Shown here in pieces: positions 55,967 to 64,000 of a DNA stretch of 64,000 bases. The position numbers were made by a program, and so were the translations under genes. The notes beneath the pieces were generated by a model that searched no databases, was not told the DNA's origin, and saw only the letters and a list, made by a program, of their open reading frames with translations. How positions within the stretch are numbered: the stretch's first letter is position 1; every line of letters begins with the position of its first letter. This stretch comes from CADEEN01 sp963740395 (GTDB taxonomy: Bacteria > Pseudomonadota > Gammaproteobacteria > Burkholderiales > Burkholderiaceae_C), in contig CAVUEP010000020.1 in NCBI GenBank assembly GCA_963740395.1, positions 19,188-83,187 of the forward strand, given 5' to 3'.

Positions 55967-56446
55967 ATGATCTACACCCTGGTCGTCATTCTGGCGAGCG
56001 TTGTCGCGGTGCTCGTCGCGGCCCGACTCGGCGCCTTTTCGGGCCAGGCACCCACCAGCCTGGGCCTGCGTGAGGGCAAACTCAAGCCGCCGTCAAAGAC
56101 GCCCAACAGCGTCAGCAGCCAGGCCGCGCTGTGGCCGGACCATCCCCAGCGCGAGCACGCGGCGATTGCCCCACTGGCCTTGCGCGGTGACGGGCTGGCG
56201 ACGATTGCGCAACTGGCCACCGTGATCGAAGCAATGGACGGCGCGCGCATCGTCGAGCGCAGGCCCGACTATCTCTATGCGCAGTTCACGACCCAGCTGA
56301 TGCGCTTCGTCGACGACGTCGAGTTCTGGTTCGACCCCGCGGCGGGCGTGATCCAGGTGCGGTCCGCGTCACGCGTCGGGCATGGCGACCGCGGCGTCAA
56401 CCGCGCCCGCATCGAGGCCATTCGCGAGCGACTGGCCGCGGGCTGA
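55967..56446 (+). CDS. DUF1499 family protein
   Basis: A 159-residue DUF1499 protein with one N-terminal helix (YTLVVILASVVAVLVAARLG). The family core is GLREGKLKPPSKTPNSVSSQ, VIEAMDGARIVERRPDYLYA, FTTQLMRFVDDVEFWFDP and IQVRSASRVGHGDRGVNRAR. The function is unknown. It lies 8 bases after the HerA-like gene and is probably co-transcribed. It ends five bases before the convergent secreted-protein gene. Confidence 0.88.
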   Translation: MIYTLVVILASVVAVLVAARLGAFSGQAPTSLGLREGKLKPPSKTPNSVSSQAALWPDHPQREHAAIAPLALRGDGLATIAQLATVIEAMDGARIVERRPDYLYAQFTTQLMRFVDDVEFWFDPAAGVIQVRSASRVGHGDRGVNRARIEAIRERLAAG

Positions 56447-56451
56447 GTGGG

Positions 56452-56835
56452 CTAGCGGTCGTAGCGCACCATCACGGGCTCACCGCGATGGCGGTGTTTA
56501 TGGCGCCAATGGCCGTGGCCCTGCCCTTTCGCAACCCTCGCCGGTACGTACACCACGCGCTGCGGCACATAGACCACGCGCTGCGGCGCGTACACCGGTT
56601 GCGGCATGTAGACCACGGGCGCGTGGCGCACGATCACGGGTGCGGGCAGGTAGACCGGTTCGGCATAGATCACGGGTGCCGGCCGATAGACCGGCGCATT
56701 GGATATCACAGTGCCGATGCTGACGCCCGAGTGCAACGGTGCGTTGATGCCGATCGACCAGGTCACGTCGCGTGCCTGCGCGCCAGCGGCTGACACCACG
56801 ATGGCAGCGGCAATCAAGGCTGACTTCTTGTTCAC
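56452..56835 (-). CDS. Secreted Tyr/Val/Pro-repeat protein, unknown function
   Basis: A 127-residue exported protein with a clear signal peptide (NKKSALIAAAIVVSAAGAQA). After a short TWSIGINAPLHSGVSIG region there are tandem Val-Tyr-Pro repeats (PAPVIYAEPVYLPAPVI, PVYAPQRVVYVPQRVVYVP) and a His/Arg-rich end (GHGHWRHKHRHRG). The start is a GTG at 56835 with an excellent AAGGAG ribosome-binding site. Similar YxPxPVY proteins are common and uncharacterised in Burkholderiales. The basic, His-rich tail could bind metals or nucleic acids. Confidence 0.75.
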   Translation of the reverse strand: MNKKSALIAAAIVVSAAGAQARDVTWSIGINAPLHSGVSIGTVISNAPVYRPAPVIYAEPVYLPAPVIVRHAPVVYMPQPVYAPQRVVYVPQRVVYVPARVAKGQGHGHWRHKHRHRGEPVMVRYDR

Positions 56836-57034
56836 AAGGCTCTCCTTCGTCGTTGTGGCCTGCGTCAATTCGCGCAGCCTCACGACGACCAACGCACGGG
56901 TGGGGTCATCGGTGCACAGGCCGCGCCTGCCCGTTGTCCGGCGAATCTGCGGGCTTGCAAGCAGCGGTAACCGCGAGAACGCGGTCGATAGAATCAAACA
57001 GCCCGACTCCAAGAGCAAGAAGTAATCGCCCCGC

Positions 57035-58828
<1,794 letters not shown>

Positions 58829-58883
58829 CGCACCCGGGTCGCGCGGTCGGCCCCACCCCCGTTCAAACTCTTGGAGACCTTGG

Positions 58884-59315
58884 ATGAAGACACTCGGCTT
58901 GCTGGTCCTGGCGACCTTGACCATCACCAGCGCCACGGCGCAAACCGCGGCCAGCGGCGCCAGCGCGGCGGCGGCCTCGCCGCCAGCCAGCGGGCTTGTC
59001 TACCGCGCGCTGAATGATGGCAGCGGTGCCTCACCGGTTGCCACCGACGTGGTCCGCGTCCATTACCGCGGCACCTTTCCTGACGGCCGCGAGTTCGACA
59101 GTTCGATCGCCCGTGGTCAGCCGGCCGAATTCCCGCTCAATCGCGTGATCAAGTGCTGGACCGAAGGTGTGCAGAAGATGAAGGTCGGTGGCAAGGCCCA
59201 GCTGGTGTGCCCGCCGGCGATCGCCTACGGCGCGCGCGGCACACCGGGCGGCCCGATCCCGCCGAACGCGACGCTGCACTTCGAAGTCGAGCTGCTGGAC
59301 ATCGTCAAGCGCTGA
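58884..59315 (+). CDS. FKBP-type peptidyl-prolyl isomerase, periplasmic
   Basis: A 143-residue secreted FKBP. The signal peptide is KTLGLLVLATLTITSATAQT, followed by an Ala/Ser linker. The single FKBP domain has VVRVHYRGTFPDGREFDSSI, FPLNRVIKCWTEGVQKMKVG and AQLVCPPAIAYGARGTPGGP, with IPPNATLHFEVELLDIVKR at the end. These are the catalytic-pocket residues of the fold. The ATG is preceded by GGAG. It aids protein folding in the periplasm. Confidence 0.93.
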   Translation: MKTLGLLVLATLTITSATAQTAASGASAAAASPPASGLVYRALNDGSGASPVATDVVRVHYRGTFPDGREFDSSIARGQPAEFPLNRVIKCWTEGVQKMKVGGKAQLVCPPAIAYGARGTPGGPIPPNATLHFEVELLDIVKR

Positions 59316-59326
59316 CGCGTCTGCCT

Positions 59327-59342
59327 CGGGCCTACCGCCCGG
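59327..59342. terminator. Hairpin between convergent FKBP and HhH genes
   Basis: CGGGC and GCCCG flank a five-base loop, and the HhH stop codon lies within the structure. There is no T tract, so termination is only a possibility. Confidence 0.3.
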
Positions 59343-59631
59343 GTACGGATGCGCCGGTCGCCACGCCCGCATAAGCGAGCCCGCCGACAGTCAACCCGGC
59401 GGCCGAGAGCTTGGCGGCAGTGGCTTCCCTGATGCCCTTGACCCGGCTGACGAAGTCGCGCCAGTCCCTGTAGGGACCCTTCTGGCGTTCGTCGAGGATG
59501 CTGCCGACGATGCCCGGGCCCAGGCCCCTGACCGCCTCGAGTTCGGCCCGCGTCGCCCGGTTGACGTCGACCGCGCAGGCGACCATGGATGCCATCCACA
59601 GCACTGCCGCCACCCCAAGCTGCTTGAACAT
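59332..59631 (-). CDS. Secreted helix-hairpin-helix protein (ComEA-like)
   Basis: A 99-residue protein with a signal peptide (FKQLGVAAVLWMASMVACAV) and one ComEA-type helix-hairpin-helix domain: VDVNRATRAELEAVRGLGPG with IVGSILDERQKGPYRDWRDF and RVKGIREATAAKLSAAGLTV. Such domains bind DNA without sequence specificity, and ComEA takes up transforming DNA. The ATG at 59631 has GGAACG upstream. No other competence gene is nearby, so a DNA-uptake role is only possible. Confidence 0.85.
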   Translation of the reverse strand: MFKQLGVAAVLWMASMVACAVDVNRATRAELEAVRGLGPGIVGSILDERQKGPYRDWRDFVSRVKGIREATAAKLSAAGLTVGGLAYAGVATGASVPGR

Positions 59632-59662
59632 CGTTCCGTTCCACCCTCGATCGGGTGCCGTC

Positions 59663-60592
59663 TCAGGCCCGCAAGCGCCAAAGGCGCTGCGCAGAGGCCA
59701 CGAGCGCCAGGGCCAGCGCGCCCGCCAGCAACCCGACGATCGCATCGAGCGCCACGGCCGTCAACCACGCCGCCACGCCACCCAGCGCCGCAGTCCAGGT
59801 TGCGAGCATGGGCTGCAACCATGGCAGACCATGGACCAGGATGCCGCCGCCGACCAGGAACATCGCCGCGGTGCCTGCAATCGACAAGCCCTTCATCAAC
59901 CAGGGCGCGGCGCTGAGGATCGCGCCGCCGAGCGCGCGCAGCCACTGCAGCCATACGCCGTCGCCCCTGCGTTGCGACAGGGCAAGGCCGGCATCGTCGA
60001 GCTTGACGATGGCGGCGACCAGGCCGTAGACGCCGACAGTCATCAGCAACGCGATGCCGACCAGAACCGATACCTGGGTAATGAAGGGCGCGCCGGCCAC
60101 GGTACCGAGCGTGATTGCGATGATCTCGGCCGAGAGCACAAAGTCGGTGCGCACCGCACCCTTGATCTTGTCGCGCTCGATCACGGCCATGTCTGCGGTC
60201 GGATCGATCAGCGCCTTCTTCAGCGCCGCGCGGTGGGCTGCGTCAGCGTCTTGCGCTCCACCAAACTTATGGGCCAGTTTCTCGAACCCCTCGTAGCACA
60301 GGAACAGCCCGCCGACCATCAGCAAGGGCGTGACCGCCCATTGCGCGAAGGCGCTGATTGCGAGTGCGGCCGGTACGAGCATTGCCTTGTTGAGCAGCGA
60401 GCCCTTGGCGACAGCCCACACGACCGGCAGTTCGCGCTCGGCGCGCACGCCGCTCACCTGCTGCGCGTTCAGCGCGAGGTCGTCGCCGAGAACGCCCGCG
60501 GTCTTCTTGGTCGCGATCTTGGTCAGCACCGCCACGTCGTCAAGCACGGTGGCGATGTCGTCGATCAGGGCGAGCAGGTTGCTGGCGGCCAT
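59663..60592 (-). CDS. DUF808 family inner-membrane protein
   Basis: A 309-residue DUF808 protein (E. coli YedI-like) of unknown function. Its N-terminus is diagnostic: NLLALIDDIATVLDDVAVLT with KIATKKTAGVLGDDLALNAQ and QQVSGVRAERELPVVWAVAK. Then come SLLNKAMLVPAALAISAFAQ, EGFEKLAHKFGG and six or more helices. It is intact. The 226 bases upstream (60593-60818) separate it from the divergent DUF2726 gene and contain no further gene. Confidence 0.9.
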   Translation of the reverse strand: MAASNLLALIDDIATVLDDVAVLTKIATKKTAGVLGDDLALNAQQVSGVRAERELPVVWAVAKGSLLNKAMLVPAALAISAFAQWAVTPLLMVGGLFLCYEGFEKLAHKFGGAQDADAAHRAALKKALIDPTADMAVIERDKIKGAVRTDFVLSAEIIAITLGTVAGAPFITQVSVLVGIALLMTVGVYGLVAAIVKLDDAGLALSQRRGDGVWLQWLRALGGAILSAAPWLMKGLSIAGTAAMFLVGGGILVHGLPWLQPMLATWTAALGGVAAWLTAVALDAIVGLLAGALALALVASAQRLWRLRA

Positions 60593-60818
60593 GGTTGTTT
60601 CAGGCGCACGAGGGCGCGCGGCAGCTTAGCAGCCGCCCCAGCGCGGCAGGCGCAACACATGCTTACCGAATCGCGGCAACGCGCCTGCGCAAGATTGGGC
60701 ATTTCCCGTCGCGCCGTGCCGGACCGGGGTTGACCCTCCCTCCTCTGAGGCCCTAGCCTCGCCGAAAAGCAATTTACAGCCTTCTCCGATTACCGCCGCC
60801 TCGCGGGGCCCGCTCACC

Positions 60819-61260
60819 ATGAACCTGCTCGACCCCACCACTGCCATCGCCGCCTTGCTGGGCGTCGTCACCCTGATCGCATTCGCGGTCTGGCTGCGAC
60901 GTCGTCAGGCCACGCCCCAGGTCGTGGCGCCCGATGACTCGATGGATACGGTCCAGGCCTGGCCACCCCAGGCCGTGCGCGTGATGACGCTGGGTGAACG
61001 CCAGGCATTCGAGATCTTGCGCCGCGCCCTGCCCGGCCATGTCGTACTGGCCCAGGTGCCTTTGTCGCGCTTCATCAGCGTGCCGACCCGGTTCCCGTAT
61101 TCGCAGTGGCTGCAGCGTGCCGGACGCCTGGGCGTGGACCTGCTGGTCTGCGACTTCAGTTCGCGCGCGGTCGCTGCAGTCGAAGTGCGTACGCGCACAG
61201 GGCGCCTACGACGTGGCTCAAGGACACGGAAGATCGACCAGCGGCACGATGCGGTGCTCG
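60819..61260 (+). CDS. DUF2726 family protein, 3' end disrupted
   Basis: A membrane-anchored DUF2726 protein. It has an N-terminal helix (TAIAALLGVVTLIAFAVWLR) and a nuclease-like domain: MTLGERQAFEILRRALPGHV, LAQVPLSRFISVPTRFPYSQ and RLGVDLLVCDFSSRAVAAVE. After VEVRT near 61195 the expected KxxRHxxxxxVLxxAGIPV continuation is only partly seen (KIDQRHDAVLAEVV) and the rest is not family-like. The frame stays open to 61469 without a recognisable end. The gene is therefore frameshifted or cut at a join. This is where betaproteobacterial-looking sequence ends. Confidence 0.65.
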
Positions 61261-61499
61261 CGGAAGTGGTGACGGGGATGACCTCCGATCCGACCTCGGT
61301 GGGAGACAGCACCGCACCTGCTGTTCATCGCCAGAACCTGGAGCCGATCGGCGATCACGCCACGCGATATCGCCGAGCTTGCGCACTATCGGATCACCGG
61401 CCAGGATCGGCGGACCGCCCGAAACTATCGGCGAGGTTGGCCCTTGCAGGCCGCGCCCTCAGCCGCTGATATGCGGCTTGGCTGGGGCGGGGGTGACGC
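61261..61499. other. Unassigned stretch at a probable sequence join
   Basis: About 240 bases in which no frame gives a recognisable protein. One plus-strand frame reads LFIARTWSRSAITPRDIAEL and AHYRITGQDRRTARNYRRGW without a stop on its way downstream, which may be a fragment of an unknown gene. No promoter, repeat or RNA is evident. Confidence 0.35.
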
Positions 61500-62694
61500 G
61501 TGGAATCCTTTGTGCCTGCGGCGGGCCGACCACCGGACCTTTCTTCGACGCTCCGCCGCCTGGGCGGCCTGGGCCTGCTGGGCGGTGCGCGACCCTGCCG
61601 GTGGCGGGCTCGGCCTCGCCAACGTTGCGGACGCCCCTGGCCCTGGCCCCGATCCGTGCGCGGCCGGATCAATCATCGACATCACCGTCTGCCTGCGCCC
61701 GTTCCGCGCCGCCGGCCCGCGCCTCGACGTGGAGACAGGTGGGCGACAAGCGGGTGGTGCACAACTACGGCCACGGGGGCGCGGGCTGGTCCCTGTCCTG
61801 GGGCTCGGGCGCCGATCGCGGTGAAGACCGGCGCTGGCAGCGGGGCGAGCGGACGTCGCGGTGATCGGCTGCGGCGCCCTGGGCCTGACCGCCGCCCTGA
61901 TCGCGCAGCGCGCCGGCGCCCGGGTGACCATCTACGCCAAGGAGCGGATGCCCGACATCCGCTCGGCCCGGGCCACCGGCGTCTGGTCGCCCGATAGCCG
62001 CATCGCCCGCGACGGCTGACGGTGGAGCCCGGCTTCCCGGCGCTGTGGGAGGACGATGACGCGCAAGTCGTTCCGCATCCACCAGCAGTACCTGGGCCTG
62101 GCCGACGCGCCGGTGGAATGGACCGACCGCTACATCCTCGTCCGACGCGCCGCCGACCGAGTTCGCACCGGACACCCTCGGGCTTCGCCTTCTACGGCGG
62201 CCGCGTGCGTCGACCTGACGCCGCGCTCGGTGCCTCGTGGAGCCGGGCACGCATCCGTTTCCCAACGCCCTATGTCGCGCCGGGCCACCTGTCCGATGTT
62301 CAACATCGCCACCTACGGCCGCGCGCTGATGAACGACTTCCTGCTCGCGCGGCGGGCGGATCGAGACCGATGGAGTTCCACACGCCGGCCGAGCTGGCGG
62401 CGTTGAACGCAGAAGGTGGTCATCAACTGCACCGGCTACGGCGCGCGCGCCCTGTGGAAGGACGAGAGCATCGTGCCCGTCCGCGGCCAGATCGCCTGGC
62501 TGATCCCGCAGCCGGAGGTGACCTACGGCGTCATCTACAGGGGCGTGGGCACGGTCTCGCGCCGGGACGGGCTGATCGTCCAGCAGACCGGGGGACGTAA
62601 CTCCTACGGCTACAACGACGACAACGAGGAGCCCGACCGCGCCGAGGCCGAGGCGGCCGTGGCGACGATCGCGGGCCTGTTTCCCGAAAGGTGA
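61500..62694 (+). pseudogene. FAD-dependent D-amino-acid oxidase-like gene, many frameshifts
   Basis: Pieces in all three frames assemble into a DAO-type flavoprotein. They include a Gly-rich start LRRLGGLGLLGG, then ITVCLRPFRAAGPRLDVET, the active-site style KRVVHNYGHGGAGWSLSWGS, the Rossmann motif VAVIGCGALGLTAALIAQRA and GARVTIYAKERMPDIRSARA. VINCTGYGARALWKDESIVP, VRGQIAWLIPQPEVTYGVIY and VQQTGGRNSYGYNDDNEEPD follow. The active-site block comes before the Rossmann block, as in some alphaproteobacterial members. Roughly ten frame changes occur in 1.2 kb, far more than in the main part of the window. It is either poor terminal sequence or a pseudogene. Confidence 0.6.
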
Positions 62695-62711
62695 GCTACG
62701 CGCGCGGCGAC

Positions 62712-63540
62712 CTACTGCTGCTGCATCTGGTGGCGCTTTTGATCCTCATAGGCGGCCACATTGGGCTGCACCCGCCGGGAGGGCGCCGGGCCTGGACGTG
62801 AGGTGCGCAGGGAGGAACTCCGGATCACTGATGGCCACTCGGGCCTTGCGCACGGAAACGCCGACGTCGAGCAGGCTCTCGGCCTCGCCCTTGTAGACCC
62901 CGCGCGAGGGCGGCACGTCGGAGATAGTCGCGTCCTACGGCGCAGGTGATGTGGCGCTCTCCGGCGACGGAATTGTTGGTGGGATCCAGGCCGATCCAGC
63001 GGAGACTGGGCAGGAACACCTTCCACCCAGGCATGGTGGCGTCCGGGTCCGAACGGTCGCCGTGCTTGCGATCGGTGAACAGATAGCCGGACAACATAGC
63101 GGGCGGGGACGCCCCACACGCGACAGATGGCGATCATCACGTGGGCGAAGTCCTGGCAGACGCCTTTGCGCGACTTCAGGACGTGATCGATCGGGCTGTC
63201 GGCGCGGGTGATCCCGGTCTCATATTCGAAGGACTGGTCAGACCGCCTGATTGAGCGCGATCAGCGCGGTGAGCGGGTCCAGGTGGCGCAGGGCGGCGAT
63301 GTCGTGATCGGCCTCATAGCGCCGCAGGGCGTCGGTCTCGCGGGCAAATCCGTGAGGATGCAGGAAGTCGAAGTTCTCGCCGCGCAGGAACTCCGAACCC
63401 ATCCGGTTCCATTCCCCCATGTCGAGCCGGTCCGGCAACAACGGCGGCGGCTGGCTCTCCACTGCGGCGCGGGCGGTGATGGTGAGCTGGTCGTGTGGCT
63501 GGGGCACGTCGAAGTGATAGACGGCGTTGCCGAAGCTGTG
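62712..63540 (-). pseudogene. Transglutaminase-like protein gene, frameshifted and 5'-truncated
   Basis: A bacterial transglutaminase-family protein. The N-terminal part reads AVYHFDVPQPHDQLTITARA, RLDMGEWNRMGSEFLRGENF and DFLHPHGFARETDALRRYEA. After frameshifts the catalytic core follows: SRKGVCQDFAHVMIAICRVW (Cys), ATMPGWKVF/HAWVEVFLPS (His) and RWIGLDPTNNSVAGERHITC (Asp), ending DQKRHQMQQQ. The Cys-His-Asp order is the papain-like transglutaminase triad. The gene has no start: at about 63540 its 5' end runs straight into an unrelated AT-rich gene. It is convergent with the oxidase-like gene. Confidence 0.65.
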
Positions 63541-63810
63541 AGCTTCAGTGCGATTATCTGGAACAGTAAAATCACGCTCATATCAAACCGCAGTGATTTT
63601 TTGCCCGGTTTGAATACCAGCAAGGTCAGACCCTGGCCGAGCACGATGTTACAAAGATGGTTGCGATACCTGCAGACCACCGTCGAGTGTGAAATAGAAA
63701 TCAGGGTACCAGTGATAAATAATCAGGTATGCAATGACTATAAAGATGACTCCGCTCACTGCCAGGTGTGTCAAAAAAGCCTGTCGTCGTGTGAACCTGT
63801 TTATAACCAT
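63541..63810 (-). pseudogene. Type IV pilin accessory protein (TfpX/TfpZ family), N-terminal fragment, frameshifted
   Basis: From ATG 63810 the minus strand reads NRFTRRQAFLTHLAVSGVIF with IVIAYLIIYHWYPDFYFTLD GG, the TfpX/TfpZ family start with its first membrane helix. After frame changes near 63690 and 63650 it continues NIVLGQGLTLLVFKPGKKSL and RFDMSVILLFQIIAL, then is cut at about 63541 by the transglutaminase gene. The family assists pilin assembly or stability in Gammaproteobacteria such as Moraxella and Acinetobacter. Composition is clearly more AT-rich than the rest of the window. Confidence 0.7.
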
Positions 63811-64000
63811 GTGTGCGTCTCGCTACTTTTGCGTAAATTTTTACGAATCTATTATGTGCAGGGTTTTATACAATAAATCTACCGATTTTCAATCTCTACC
63901 GGTGAACTTGCACAACATCACTCATACAGGGTTAGCATAGACACCCGCGAATCGGTGAGGAGCCAGCACGATTGATGACAGAATGTAATACGCCGGGCAA
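63811..64000. other. AT-rich upstream region of the pilin accessory gene
   Basis: The last 190 bases are strikingly AT-rich for this window (for example TTTTGCGTAAATTTTTACG near 63830) and hold no supported gene. They probably contain the promoter of the truncated pilin accessory gene on the minus strand. They belong to the foreign-looking tail. Confidence 0.5.

Overview
This window is GC-rich bacterial DNA whose gene content and order point to a betaproteobacterium of the order Burkholderiales, probably near Rubrivivax, Leptothrix or Methylibium. The clues are the kdsA-DUF1330-eno-ftsB string, the yebC-purD-acyltransferase-hemF-nadD-rsfS-rlmH-maf-rng string, the aat-bpt pair, pobA and a tripartite tricarboxylate transporter. 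This placement rests on remembered gene order and protein sequence, not on a search. No rRNA, tRNA, CRISPR array, complete insertion sequence or phage module was seen.

Layout. 0-5 kb: KDO and glycolysis genes (kdsA end, DUF1330, eno), ftsB, a pnuC/NadR-like NAD salvage pair, then hslO and a gamma-carbonic-anhydrase-like gene on the minus strand. 5-13 kb: DUF455 protein, M81 peptidase, DUF2339/DUF3999 membrane pair, and an amino-acid ABC binding protein plus permease. 13-17.6 kb: an inverted-repeat element, cytochrome c, hydrolase, methyltransferase and an EamA exporter. 17.6-21.4 kb: a relic of an SDR gene, a decayed stretch, and a secreted DUF4242/NTF2-like pair divergent from a CadC-like wHTH-TPR regulator. 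21.4-26.4 kb: the intact SDR, an EamA exporter, gamma-glutamyltransferase and an MFS exporter. 26.5-30.6 kb: an acid or sugar-acid catabolic operon (SMP-30 lactonase, FCD regulator, isopropylmalate/tartrate-type dehydrogenase, Gfo/Idh oxidoreductase, ABM monooxygenase) with a palindromic operator at its head. 30.7-34 kb: pobA and tctBA. 34-43.7 kb: GspE-type ATPase, spermidine-synthase-like protein, DNA glycosylase, TatD, an S1C protease, moxR-DUF58-batA and the N-end-rule transferases aat and bpt. 43.9-46.9 kb: a plus-strand run of small unrelated genes. 46.9-54.4 kb: a long minus-strand housekeeping operon (yebC to rng). 54.4-61.2 kb: HerA-like ATPase, DUF1499, glnS, FKBP, HhH protein, DUF808 and DUF2726.

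Two features govern interpretation. First, many otherwise excellent genes carry single-base frameshifts, mostly +1 insertions. In eno, removing two inserted bases restores the exact 428-residue family length. I read these as sequence errors of a draft assembly, not as mass pseudogenisation, and give gene extents across the shifts. Second, the last ~2.7 kb does not look like the rest. A heavily frameshifted amino-acid-oxidase-like gene and a transglutaminase gene (alphaproteobacterial in flavour) are joined near 63,540 to an AT-rich type IV pilin accessory gene (gammaproteobacterial in flavour). This is probably a chimeric contig end.

I did not find a convincing undescribed defence or signalling system. 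The most interesting leads are the regulator/DUF4242/NTF2 block flanked by SDR 3' ends, the FCD-type operator overlapping a start codon, the paired inverted repeat at 13.4-13.6 kb, the histone-H1-like tail on RsfS, and the cassette-like small-gene run at 44-47 kb.
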